This document shows, one piece after another, positions 8,267-16,524 of a stretch of DNA of 64,000 bases (positions are counted from its first letter, which is position 1; every line of letters begins with the position of its first letter). The translations under genes were made by a program, and so were the position numbers. Under the pieces are notes generated by a model. It did not search any database, was not told the DNA's origin, and was given only the letters and a program-made list of their open reading frames with translations. This DNA is from Aliiroseovarius subalbicans (GTDB lineage: Bacteria; Pseudomonadota; Alphaproteobacteria; Rhodobacterales; Rhodobacteraceae). Location of the stretch: NCBI RefSeq assembly GCF_022678625.1, contig NZ_JALBYQ010000001.1, positions 62,001-126,000 on the forward strand, given 5' to 3'.

Positions 8267-8286
8267 CCCGGGCGGCTGCGCCCGGG
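8267..8286 (+). terminator. GC hairpin after tauC
   Basis: CCCGGGC (8267-8273) pairs with GCCCGGG (8280-8286) around a 6-base loop, 20 bases after the tauC stop. No T-run follows, so it may only weaken transcription into the next gene. Confidence 0.4.
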
Positions 8287-8299
8287 TTAACTGCCCCCC

Positions 8300-8947
8300 A
8301 TGGCAGGACAGACAGATACACTCCTCACAACCATTCTGGACGGCATCGACAAGGGCGAGCTGAACCCGGGCGATGCGATCGACGAACCTGCGTTGATGGC
8401 GCGCTACGGCGTGTCGCGCACGCCGCTGCGCGAGGCGCTTTTGCGGTTGGAGGCGATGGGGCTGGTGCAGCGCCAGCCGCGCAAGGGGGCGACGCTGTTT
8501 CGCCCCACGCTGGAAGAGTTCCTGGCGATCCTCGAAGTGCATGCCAAGCTGGAAGGCCAGGCCGCAGGGCTTGCCGCGCGGCGCATGTCGGCGGCGGATG
8601 CGCTGCGTCTGGAAGAGGTCGTTGCGGCCTGCGAAACCCATGCCGAAGAGAAGGGCGACAGCGACCCGGACGGGTATTATCAGCTGAACCTTCAGTTTCA
8701 CAAAGTGGTGGCCGAAGCGTCGGGCAATCCGTTTCTGCTTGAGATGATCAAGATGAATGCGCGCAAGCTGCTGGCCTACTACCGCGCGCGCTATCACTAT
8801 GCGGGCGCAATTGCCGACAGCGCGCGCGAACACCGGGAACTGGCCCGTCTGATCACCTCGCGCCAGGCGGCGGCGGCCGAGAATTACATGGCGCGGCACG
8901 TGCAGTTCGACCGGGTAACGGTGATGGACCTTCTGGCGGCGCTTTAG
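8300..8947 (+). CDS. GntR family regulator, FadR/VanR (FCD) type
   Basis: A 215-residue regulator. The winged helix covers about residues 8-70 (ALMARYGVSRTPLREALLRLEAMG). An all-helical FCD ligand domain follows (about 75-205), with the metal/ligand histidine pattern LNLQFHKVV and the ASGNPFL loop. FCD proteins usually sense a carboxylate. It starts 52 bases after tauC. It could belong to the taurine genes or, more likely, control the amidotransferase/P450/ligase genes on its right. No clear Shine-Dalgarno is seen before the ATG at 8300. Confidence 0.88.
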   Translation: MAGQTDTLLTTILDGIDKGELNPGDAIDEPALMARYGVSRTPLREALLRLEAMGLVQRQPRKGATLFRPTLEEFLAILEVHAKLEGQAAGLAARRMSAADALRLEEVVAACETHAEEKGDSDPDGYYQLNLQFHKVVAEASGNPFLLEMIKMNARKLLAYYRARYHYAGAIADSAREHRELARLITSRQAAAAENYMARHVQFDRVTVMDLLAAL

Positions 8948-9048
8948 GCCGAGCGTCGCGAGGCCACCGGATACCATGGCGAGCGAAGCGAGCTTGCCGC
9001 GACGCCGAAGAGCGCGCGTTAGCGCGTGATGAGGCGGTGCAACCCCTG

Positions 9049-9747
9049 TCAGGCGCGGCGCAGGAAATCCATGATCCAGCCGGCAAAGCGTTGATTGTCC
9101 GCCCCCGACGGCAGTGATGCGCGGGCATGCGCGATTACTTCGGGTGGTTTCTGATCCGCAAGTTCCTCGATCAGGGCGGCGATGAAATCGGTACTCATTT
9201 CCGGGTGGTATTGCGTGGTGAACACGTGATCGCCAATGACAAAGCCGCCGATCGGACAGTCGGCATTTTCCATCGTGATCGTCGCGCCGTTGGGCAACTG
9301 TGTGACCTGCTCCACATGCGCCGCGTATTGGCGCAGGGGGCCAGGGTGCATCCAAGGGGCGGGTGCGTGCACGTGGGTTTCAGTTGAGCCGAAGACCCAG
9401 CCGTTCGGGTTCGGCGCCACTGCGCCCCCCAGGGCTAGGGCGATGGCCTGGTGCCCGAAACAGGCGCCGAACAGCGGTGTTTTGCGCGCCACGATCCGGC
9501 GGATCAGCGCGAACAGCTGTTCCAGCCAGGGGTCCAGGTCATGCACCGAGGCCGGGCTGCCGGTGATGATCCAGCCGTCGTATTCTGTCTCATCCACGGG
9601 AAATTCCCTGTCCTTCACCGAATAGACGCTGAAGGTGCAGTCAGGGCAGAGCGGGGACAACAGCGCCTGCCACTTGTCCCCGTCCTTCGGATGCGTCTGG
9701 GCAAAGGCGCTTTCATCGGTATTCGACATCAGAATGGCAAGGCGCAT
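9049..9747 (-). CDS. Class I glutamine amidotransferase-like protein
   Basis: A 232-residue stand-alone GATase1 domain. The nucleophile elbow is FGACFGHQAIA and the catalytic histidine and glutamate lie in TTQYHPEMS. Such proteins hydrolyse gamma-glutamyl amides or feed ammonia to a synthetase. It is divergent from the P450 and glutamine-synthetase-like genes. This suggests it removes, or channels, the gamma-glutamyl group of the same intermediate, as amidotransferase-like partners do in amine and aniline breakdown. That role is inference. GMP-synthase-like side functions remain possible. The start is the ATG at 9747. Confidence 0.85.
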   Translation of the reverse strand: MRLAILMSNTDESAFAQTHPKDGDKWQALLSPLCPDCTFSVYSVKDREFPVDETEYDGWIITGSPASVHDLDPWLEQLFALIRRIVARKTPLFGACFGHQAIALALGGAVAPNPNGWVFGSTETHVHAPAPWMHPGPLRQYAAHVEQVTQLPNGATITMENADCPIGGFVIGDHVFTTQYHPEMSTDFIAALIEELADQKPPEVIAHARASLPSGADNQRFAGWIMDFLRRA

Positions 9748-9834
9748 GATTTCTCCGCTTTACATATTTAACTTGTTATATAAAATATTTTCGAACGCGC
9801 AAACAATACTCAACTGAAAAACAGGGAGGCGCGC
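9748..9834. promoter_or_regulatory. AT-rich divergent promoter region, GATase / P450
   Basis: Bases 9768-9796 are strikingly AT-rich against the GC-rich background (TATTTAACTTGTTATATAAA). They must hold the promoters of both divergent genes and possibly the site of the nearby GntR protein. No perfect palindrome was found, so no operator is assigned. Confidence 0.45.
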
Positions 9835-11094
9835 ATGACCGTCTGGGCACCAACGGACGATGGACAGGCAGATCTGTCCAGCCACGACACGTTCGTGAAC
9901 GGGGTACCGCACAACACGTTCAAACGGTTGCGCGATGAAGATCCGTTGCACTGGACTGACTGGGACGGCGGTAAAGGGTTCTGGAGCGTCACCCGGCACG
10001 AAGACATCACCGCGCTGAACGTGGATTACAGGTTGATGTCCTCCGCACGCGGCATCCGAATGGAAGACCAGACCTATGAGGAATACCTGGCGCGCCGCAC
10101 CTTTCAGGAAACCGACCCACCCGAGCATCTGAAAACCCGGATGCAGGTGGGCAAAGCGTTCTCCCGCCCCGTCGTGGCCGGGTTCGAGGGTCAAATTCGC
10201 GACCTTTGCGGCCCTATCCTGGATCAGGCGCTTGAGATGGGCGAATTTGACGCGACCAAAATCATCGCACGGCAATTGCCGATGTTGATGCTGGGTCAGA
10301 TCCTTGGCACGCCCAAGGAAGACCTGCCGTGGCTGGTCGAAAAAGGCGATGCGCTGATTGCCAACACCGATCCGGATTTCACCGACCATGTGCTGGATAA
10401 GTTGGAGACTGATGCCTACCGAATGATGCCGTTCAACAGCCCGGCGGGGGCCGAGCTGTTCGACTATGCCAAAGAGTTGATGGCGAAAAAGAACCGCGAA
10501 GGCGACACGGACGGGGTGCTGCACATGATCCTGCAACCCAACCGCGACGGGCATGTAATGCCCGAGCAGGAGTTCCGCAACTTCTTCTGTCTGTTGGTGG
10601 CGGCGGGCAATGACACCACGCGATACTCGATCGCGGCAGGCATTCAGGCGCTGGCGCATCAGCCCGAGCTTTTGGGGCAGTTGCAGGCGGGCGGAGAGAT
10701 TTGGGGCACGATGGCCGATGAAATCATCCGCTGGGCTACGCCCGCGCTGTATTTCCGCCGCACCGCGACGCGTGACCACGAAATGCACGGCAAGACGATC
10801 CGCGAGGGCGACAAGGTGCTGTTCTGGTGGGCCTCGGCAAACCGCGATGAGCGCGTGTTTGACGACCCTTTCCGGGTGGACCTGACCCGCAGTCCGAACA
10901 AGCACATGTCCTTTGGCCAGGGCGGCCCGCATGTCTGTCTGGGCATGCACCTGGCCCGGCTGGAAGTGCGGGTATTGTTTGAAGAACTGGCGAAACGCGT
11001 CAAACTGGTCGAGCCGAACGGCGACCACAAGTTCCTGCGCTCAAACTTCGTGGGCGGGATCAAGGAATTGCCGGTGCGCATGACGCGTCTGTAA
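9835..11094 (+). CDS. Cytochrome P450
   Basis: A 419-residue soluble bacterial P450 monooxygenase. The heme-cysteine loop is FGQGGPHVCLGMHLARLE. The I-helix oxygen-activating motif is AAGNDTTR and the K-helix ExxR is in DEIIRWATP. No signal or membrane segment is present, so it needs soluble ferredoxin or flavodoxin partners, none of which is nearby. The ATG at 9835 has AGGGAGG close ahead. It is followed after 21 bases by a glutamine-synthetase-like gene, so the two are one transcript. It may hydroxylate or dealkylate a gamma-glutamylated amine; the substrate is not known. Confidence 0.92.
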   Translation: MTVWAPTDDGQADLSSHDTFVNGVPHNTFKRLRDEDPLHWTDWDGGKGFWSVTRHEDITALNVDYRLMSSARGIRMEDQTYEEYLARRTFQETDPPEHLKTRMQVGKAFSRPVVAGFEGQIRDLCGPILDQALEMGEFDATKIIARQLPMLMLGQILGTPKEDLPWLVEKGDALIANTDPDFTDHVLDKLETDAYRMMPFNSPAGAELFDYAKELMAKKNREGDTDGVLHMILQPNRDGHVMPEQEFRNFFCLLVAAGNDTTRYSIAAGIQALAHQPELLGQLQAGGEIWGTMADEIIRWATPALYFRRTATRDHEMHGKTIREGDKVLFWWASANRDERVFDDPFRVDLTRSPNKHMSFGQGGPHVCLGMHLARLEVRVLFEELAKRVKLVEPNGDHKFLRSNFVGGIKELPVRMTRL

Positions 11095-11115
11095 TTTGCG
11101 AACAGGGAGAGAGAC

Positions 11116-12405
11116 ATGAAAGACCGGCTGCGCGCCATGTGGTGCGATCACCTGAGCATCATGCGGGGGAAATACCTGCCCAATGGCAAGATCGGCGATG
11201 GCGACACGCGGTTCTGCCGCTCGACCTATGGGGTGCATTACGACAAGGACCTGCTGGACGCTCCGGGTGCGATGATGATGCAGGGCCTGCCGGACATGGA
11301 ACTGCGCTGGCGCGATGAAGACATCCGCGACGGCTGGGAACGGGCGACCAAGGTGGTGCTGGGCGATCTTTACGACGCGGATGGTGAACCATTGGCGCTG
11401 GACGGACGCGGGGCACTGAAACGCGCCTGCGCGGCCTGGGGTGCGCGCGGGCTGGTGCCCAAGGTGGGGATCGAGCTGGAATGTTATGCTCTGGTCGGCA
11501 ATGAACAGGGGCGGTTGGTGCCTTACGATGCGCCGGGCGGCGTGGTTTATGGCACCGGACCGTTCACGGACCCCTTGCGCTTTACCGATGACATCTGGGA
11601 GCGCGCCGATGACCTGGGTTTCAACGTCGACATGATCACGGCGGAATATGACAGCCCGCAGTTCGAGATGACGCTGACCTTTGATGAGGCTGTGAAGGCG
11701 GTGGATGACATCGTGCTGTTTCGCCAGATGGCGCGTGAGGTCGCGCTGGAACATGGTGTGGTGCTGACCTTCCTCCCGAAACCGATTGCCGAGGCCGGTG
11801 GGTCGGGCATGCACATCAACTTCTCGTTTGGAGATGAGGCCGGGAACAACGCGTTGGACAACGGTCCCGTGGGTGGGCCTGAGCACATGAACGATCTGGC
11901 GCGTGGCTGCATCGCGGGCCTGATGCAGCACCACAAGGGGTTGGCTGGATTGCTGGCGCCGACCGCGAATTCGTATCAGCGTATGCAGCCGGGAATCCTG
12001 TCGGGATACTGGCGCAATTGGGGCGGCGATCATCGCTGTGTCACCACGCGCATTTCCGGTGAGGGGGGTGCAAAATCCCGGTTGGAACACCGGATGGCGG
12101 ATGCCTCGGCGAACCCGTATACGGCGGTCGCGGCGGTGCTTCAGGCAGCACTTCTGGGGGTCGAGAACGGTTACGCGCTTGGCCCGATGGAAACTGGCGA
12201 CGGGTTCGAACGCACGGACGCGAAAGAAGGCACCGCTGTCGATCTTAAGCGCGCGATGAACGACCTTGAGGCCGATACGGTGCTGGGCGATGCGGTTGGG
12301 CGACTTCTGGTCGACAACCACATTTTCATGAAGCGTAAGGAAGTCATCAAAACCCGCGACCTTGAAGGCGACGGGCTGCGGGATTTCTACGTCTACTTCG
12401 TGTGA
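11116..12405 (+). CDS. Glutamine synthetase family ligase (probable gamma-glutamyl-amine synthetase)
   Basis: A 429-residue GS-fold ligase that would join glutamate gamma-carboxyl to ammonia or an amine with ATP. It keeps the metal glutamates in GIELECY and the glycine loop with histidine in GSGMHINFSF. Also present are the NSYQRMQPG loop and the RISGEGGAKSRLEHRMADASANPY active-site end. It differs from housekeeping GlnA and is shorter, like PuuA or IpuC-type enzymes that make gamma-glutamylated amines. Co-transcription with a P450 and divergence from an amidotransferase support an amine pathway. The substrate is unknown. Confidence 0.85.
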   Translation: MKDRLRAMWCDHLSIMRGKYLPNGKIGDGDTRFCRSTYGVHYDKDLLDAPGAMMMQGLPDMELRWRDEDIRDGWERATKVVLGDLYDADGEPLALDGRGALKRACAAWGARGLVPKVGIELECYALVGNEQGRLVPYDAPGGVVYGTGPFTDPLRFTDDIWERADDLGFNVDMITAEYDSPQFEMTLTFDEAVKAVDDIVLFRQMAREVALEHGVVLTFLPKPIAEAGGSGMHINFSFGDEAGNNALDNGPVGGPEHMNDLARGCIAGLMQHHKGLAGLLAPTANSYQRMQPGILSGYWRNWGGDHRCVTTRISGEGGAKSRLEHRMADASANPYTAVAAVLQAALLGVENGYALGPMETGDGFERTDAKEGTAVDLKRAMNDLEADTVLGDAVGRLLVDNHIFMKRKEVIKTRDLEGDGLRDFYVYFV

Positions 12406-12484
12406 TCCGAAGGGGCGCCTGCGGCGCGCAGGGCGTTTGGTAAAACCCCCTCCCTGACCCTCCCCCTGAAGGGGAAGGGGAGAT

Positions 12485-12508
12485 GGGGTCAGCCGACCCC
12501 GCGCTTTT
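12485..12508 (+). terminator. Terminator after the glutamine-synthetase-like gene
   Basis: GGGGTC (12485-12490) and GACCCC (12495-12500) form a stem with a 4-base loop, followed by GCGCTTTT. It sits in a convergent gap that also contains a C-rich/G-rich imperfect palindrome at about 12446-12482. Confidence 0.55.
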
Positions 12509-12512
12509 GGCC

Positions 12513-13865
12513 TCAGAGCGCGTCGAAGCCTTTGCGCAGGGCTGTGAGAATGACTTGCACATCGTCCGAGGTCAGAACCAGCGGCGGTGACAGGATCACG
12601 TTCGGGCCGGACACGCGCACCATAGCGCCGTTTTGATAGGTGACCTCTTGCAGCGTGCCGATGCTTTTCTTGTCGATGGACGCCTTGGTGACGCGGTCCG
12701 ACACAAGCTCCATCGCGCACATCAGCCCGTGTCCGCCGCGGACGTCGCCGATGACGTCGAAATCCTGTTGTAGAGCCAGAAGGCCTGCGTGCAGCTCGGC
12801 GCCACGGGACGCGGCATTCTCGTTTACTTTCAGGCGCTTGGTTTCAGCCAGGCAGGCCAGCGCGGCGGCGGCCCCCACAGGGTGACCGGAATAGGTATAG
12901 CCGTGGCCGATCGCCGCTTTTCCAGTTGTGTCCTGTTCGAACACCTCGACCACCTTGTCCGCGATCATCACCGCGCCGAACGGGAAATAGCCGTTGGTGA
13001 TGGCCTTGGCGGTGCACATCATGTCGGGCTGCACGCCCCAGTGGCGCGACCCGGACCAGGACCCGGTGCGACCGAAGGCGGTGATGACCTCATCGGCGAT
13101 CAGCAGGATGCCGTTGCGGTCACAGATTTCACGCACGCCGGGCATGAAGCTTTCGTGCGGCGGGATGACGCCGCCCGCACCCAGGACCGGTTCCATGATG
13201 AAAGCGGCGATGGTGCCCGCGTCCTGAAAGGCAATCTCGTCCTCCAGCGCGGCCAGGCACAGTTGCGCCAGCTTTTCCGGGTCGGTTTCGTTGAACGGGT
13301 TGCGGTAGGTGTAGGGCGCAGGGATATGGTGGCAGCCAGCCAAAAGCGGCTCATAGGCGGTGCGGAAATTGGCGTTGCCATTCACGGATGCGCCGCCGAA
13401 ATGGGTGCCGTGATAGCCCTTCTTCAAGCTCAGGAACTTGGTGCGGGCTGGTTCGCCGCGCACCTTGTGGTATTGCCGTGCCAGCCGCAGTGCGGTTTCG
13501 ACGCTGTCGCTGCCGCCCGAGGTAAAGAAGGCGCGGGAAAGTCCATCCGGGGCGAAGAAATCGCGCAGCTCTTCGGCCAGCTCGATCACCGCATCATTGC
13601 TGGTGCCGCGGAAAGTGGAATAATAGGGCAGGGCGTCCAGCTGGGCCGCTATTGCGTCTTTTACCGGTTGGCAGGAAAAGCCCAGGTTCACGTTCCATAA
13701 ACCACCAACGCCATCGACGGTTTCGTGTCCGTCCACATCGACGATTCGCACCCCTGAGGCGCCGGTGACGATGGTGGGCGGGTTGGCCAGGCTGTCGGCC
13801 GGGTGGGCCATCGGGTGCCAGAGTGATTTGGCATTCTTTTCCTTGAGGAAGTTCGAATCCTTCAT
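12513..13865 (-). CDS. Class III (omega) aminotransferase
   Basis: A 450-residue PLP aminotransferase of the omega-amino acid:pyruvate type. Landmarks are FFTSGGSDSVETALRLARQY, the KKGYHGTHFGG loop, LLIADEVITAFGRTGSWSG with the PLP-ring aspartate and AKAITNGYFPFGAV with the Schiff-base lysine. It deaminates a terminal amine to an aldehyde. The ATG at 13865 lies one base after the IclR stop, so it is translationally coupled to that regulator. An aldehyde dehydrogenase downstream of the divergent transporter (18030) could take its product. It resembles Tpa in family but is a distinct paralogue. Confidence 0.88.
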   Translation of the reverse strand: MKDSNFLKEKNAKSLWHPMAHPADSLANPPTIVTGASGVRIVDVDGHETVDGVGGLWNVNLGFSCQPVKDAIAAQLDALPYYSTFRGTSNDAVIELAEELRDFFAPDGLSRAFFTSGGSDSVETALRLARQYHKVRGEPARTKFLSLKKGYHGTHFGGASVNGNANFRTAYEPLLAGCHHIPAPYTYRNPFNETDPEKLAQLCLAALEDEIAFQDAGTIAAFIMEPVLGAGGVIPPHESFMPGVREICDRNGILLIADEVITAFGRTGSWSGSRHWGVQPDMMCTAKAITNGYFPFGAVMIADKVVEVFEQDTTGKAAIGHGYTYSGHPVGAAAALACLAETKRLKVNENAASRGAELHAGLLALQQDFDVIGDVRGGHGLMCAMELVSDRVTKASIDKKSIGTLQEVTYQNGAMVRVSGPNVILSPPLVLTSDDVQVILTALRKGFDAL

Positions 13866-13866
13866 G

Positions 13867-14667
13867 TCAGGCGCCTTTCTGCAGGGTGACCTGCGGTTCA
13901 AATGTTGGAAAAGTGGAAGGCAGAAAGCCCCCGAGAAGTCGTGTCAGATGTGTTGTCCGGGTCAGGAGTTCAGCCTGAATGCTGTCGCGCAAGGCGTTGG
14001 TCATACGTGACACCGGGGCCGCGACAGCCACCGCGCCAATGCAACGGCTTTGTGCATCGAACACCGGGGCGGCGTGGGAATGTACGTCCTCTTCGAAACC
14101 ACCGACCGAGGTGGCAAAGCCGCGCGCGCGAATGCCGGGCAGCAAGGCGCGGATCGCCGCCGGGTCGGTTTCCGTGTGTCGTGTGCGCGCGGCAAGCGGG
14201 CGCGCCAGGGCTTGGTCAACGAAGCCGGGGTCGGAAAAAGCCAGAACCGCAAGCCCAGAGCCGGTGGCGTGAAGGGTCAGAACCTCGGCGTCCTCCATCA
14301 TCACCATTGTGCCATGGGCATGGGCATAGGTATAGGCGATCGAGGACAGCACGTCGCCCGACAGCACCGACATATGCGCGGTTTCGCCCGTCGCCGCGCT
14401 GAGATCGGTCAACACCTGCATTGCCATGTCGCGCATCGGGACGGTGTTTTCACGCAGGGCCGCAAGGCGTAGGACGGCCGGGCCAAGCCTGTATTCGCGC
14501 CCCGTTCCGGTCTGTTCGACGAATCCTTGATCCGCCAGTTCCGACAGCAACCGGTGCGCAGTCGCCTTGTTCATCCCCGACAGGCGCGCCATATCGCTGA
14601 GCCCGATTGAGGCGCGCGCGCGGCTAAAAAAGCTGAGCAAAGACAGGGCTTTGGACGTTGTTCCCAT
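13867..14667 (-). CDS. IclR family transcriptional regulator
   Basis: A 266-residue regulator with an N-terminal winged helix (ALSLLSFFSRARASIGLSDMARLSGMNKATAHRLLSEL) and a C-terminal ligand domain (about 80-245). It is divergent from the tctCBA transporter and directly coupled to the aminotransferase. It probably controls both sides through the palindromic site at 14777-14802. The effector would be the transported acid or amino acid. The start is the ATG at 14667. Confidence 0.9.
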   Translation of the reverse strand: MGTTSKALSLLSFFSRARASIGLSDMARLSGMNKATAHRLLSELADQGFVEQTGTGREYRLGPAVLRLAALRENTVPMRDMAMQVLTDLSAATGETAHMSVLSGDVLSSIAYTYAHAHGTMVMMEDAEVLTLHATGSGLAVLAFSDPGFVDQALARPLAARTRHTETDPAAIRALLPGIRARGFATSVGGFEEDVHSHAAPVFDAQSRCIGAVAVAAPVSRMTNALRDSIQAELLTRTTHLTRLLGGFLPSTFPTFEPQVTLQKGA

Positions 14668-14740
14668 GGGATCTTTCAGGTCGGTCTCAGGGCGTGGGCG
14701 GGCCGGACCGCGCGCCGTTTCGTTTCACATGTTAATTTTG

Positions 14741-14802
14741 TTGACAGACTCGGCCCGGCTCTGTCAATCTATTTTAGAACCGACGGTTCAAATAATGAAC
14801 CG
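14741..14802 (+). promoter_or_regulatory. tctC promoter with candidate IclR operator
   Basis: A -35 box TTGACA (14741-14746) is followed 18 bases later by CAATCT (14765-14770). Just downstream is the perfect palindrome GAACCG-A-CGGTTC (14777-14789) and a third half-site GAACCG (14797-14802). Protein bound there would cover the start of transcription. Assignment to the neighbouring IclR is by position. Confidence 0.55.
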
Positions 14803-14834
14803 CACACAAGACGTGACGAAACAGGGAGATTGTC

Positions 14835-15779
14835 ATGACCAAGACCAAACTTCTGGGTGGCGCGATGGCGCTGACCATGGCCGCGCTGGCCGGACCCGCC
14901 GCGGCGGATTACCCCGAAAAGCCGGTAAGCTTCATCGTGCCGTGGCCCCCCGGTGACCTGGAGGACGTGCTGACGCGGATGATCGCCGAGGATTTTCAGA
15001 CGGAATACGGTGTATCGGCGGCGGTGGTGAACAAGCCCGGTGGCGGCGGTGGCCCGTTCCCCGGTGCCATCGACGTGGCGACCGCGCCGGCTGATGGCTA
15101 TACCATCGGCTCGTTCGTGCCCGCTGTTCCGGTGATCGGGCATGAGATCGGCATCGACGAACTGGCCGACGAAGTCTTTGAGCCGATTGGAATTTTCCTG
15201 ACCTATCCCTTCGTGATCGCCACCTCGGGCGACGCGCCCTATTCCACGATGGAAGAGCTGGCGGCACATGCGAAAGACAACGACGTGGCGCTGGGCCATT
15301 TCGGTGACGTGCTGACGCCGACCCAGGTGACCAAGGCCTATGCGGTGAACGCGGGTTTCGAATGGGGCTCGGACGCGGCGTTTGATGCGCTGGATTGCAA
15401 CACGCTGGCCTCGGGCGATGCGGATGTGATCAACACGACGCTGCAGCTGATCCTGCCCTGCTTGGACAGCGTGAAAGTCCTGACCGCGATCACCGACACG
15501 CGCATCAGCCTGGTGCCTGACACGCCGACGATCGGCGAGCTGGACGAGAGCCTGGATATCGCGCTGTGGAACGGTCTGTTTGTGCACAAGGACACGCCGC
15601 AGGACGTGCGTGACAAGATTGCCGCCGTTGCCGAGAAAACGGTGATGAGCGACCGCGCGCAGGCCGTCGCCACGGAAACCGGCGCGCTGGTCTACTGGAT
15701 GGATGCCGAAGCCTCGGCCGCCCGGATCGAGGGCGACAAGGCCACCGGCGCCGTGATCGGCGGCATCCTGGGCAACTAA
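14835..15779 (+). CDS. Tripartite tricarboxylate (TTT) family binding protein
   Basis: A 314-residue TctC-type periplasmic receptor. The signal peptide is about residues 1-24 (ALTMAALAGPAAA). The mature start YPEKPVSFIVPWPPGD is the classical TctC beta1 ligand-binding motif, and the NKPGGGG loop follows. These receptors bind carboxylates and related small acids and hand them to TctAB. The ATG at 14835 has AGGGAGATTGTC ahead. A terminator-like hairpin separates it from tctB, allowing excess receptor. The ligand is unknown. Confidence 0.92.
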   Translation: MTKTKLLGGAMALTMAALAGPAAADYPEKPVSFIVPWPPGDLEDVLTRMIAEDFQTEYGVSAAVVNKPGGGGGPFPGAIDVATAPADGYTIGSFVPAVPVIGHEIGIDELADEVFEPIGIFLTYPFVIATSGDAPYSTMEELAAHAKDNDVALGHFGDVLTPTQVTKAYAVNAGFEWGSDAAFDALDCNTLASGDADVINTTLQLILPCLDSVKVLTAITDTRISLVPDTPTIGELDESLDIALWNGLFVHKDTPQDVRDKIAAVAEKTVMSDRAQAVATETGALVYWMDAEASAARIEGDKATGAVIGGILGN

Positions 15780-15782
15780 CCC

Positions 15783-15818
15783 AAAAGCGGGGCCGGGTAT
15801 GACCTGGCCCCGCGTTTT
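15783..15818 (+). terminator. Intra-operon terminator-like hairpin between tctC and tctB
   Basis: GCGGGGCC (15787-15794) pairs with GGCCCCGC (15806-15813), flanked by AAAA and TTTT. It lies directly after the tctC stop, a place where partial termination would give more receptor than membrane subunits. Confidence 0.75.
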
Positions 15819-15830
15819 CAAGGCGCTGGT

Positions 15831-16517
15831 ATGAGCGAGATTTCCGACGACCCGAAGCTGCCCAAGCGGGGCCAGGTGCTGTTCGCAGCGCTTTTCCTCA
15901 TTTGTGCAACGTTGCTTCTGGCGGCTATTGGCGATCAGACGAAGTGGCTGAAAGGTAAGGACTTCTTCGCCCAGCCACGGTTCTGGCCGGGGATCGGGGT
16001 CGGCGGCATGGTGCTGTTCACCGCGCTGCATTACTGGAACCTGCCGCGCCGCGAACGCCGCTTGCCGCGCTGGATGCGTGAAGCCGATTGGCTGCAATGG
16101 GCCGAAAGCCTGGCCTGGGCGGTGATCGCAGGGGGGCTGGCCCTGTGGCTGGGCCCGGTTCTGGCTGCCCCTTTCGTGTTCTTGCTGGCAACGCTGCGTA
16201 TCAGTTACCTCTATCTGCACAAGATGGACTGGAAAGAGGCCAAGGCCTGGCTGTCGGTGCTGGAATGGGCCGGGTGGTTCCTGGCCTATGTCTTTCTGGT
16301 GCCGCTGATCGGCTATCTGCCGGTGACGCTGGTCTTTGCCCCGCTGCTGACCTGGCGCATCGGCTATCGCTCGCGTTTGCTGTTGTGGTCGTCGGTGGTG
16401 TTCGGCTTTGTCGTCGTCGTGGTGTTCAAAAGCTTCTTGCAGGTGAAGATCCCCGGCGCGGCGCTGTATGAATACCTGCCCGGCGCGCTGCGCAACTTCT
16501 TCATCCTGAATTTCTGA
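15831..16517 (+). CDS. TTT transporter small membrane subunit (TctB type)
   Basis: A 228-residue membrane protein with about four to five hydrophobic segments (near 20-38, 55-70, 95-120, 145-175, 180-205). It is somewhat longer than the usual TctB (about 150-180). It forms the inner-membrane complex with TctA. Position between receptor and large subunit identifies it, since the sequence itself is weakly conserved. The stop is 7 bases before the tctA start. Confidence 0.85.
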   Translation: MSEISDDPKLPKRGQVLFAALFLICATLLLAAIGDQTKWLKGKDFFAQPRFWPGIGVGGMVLFTALHYWNLPRRERRLPRWMREADWLQWAESLAWAVIAGGLALWLGPVLAAPFVFLLATLRISYLYLHKMDWKEAKAWLSVLEWAGWFLAYVFLVPLIGYLPVTLVFAPLLTWRIGYRSRLLLWSSVVFGFVVVVVFKSFLQVKIPGAALYEYLPGALRNFFILNF

Positions 16518-16524
16518 GGCGCGC

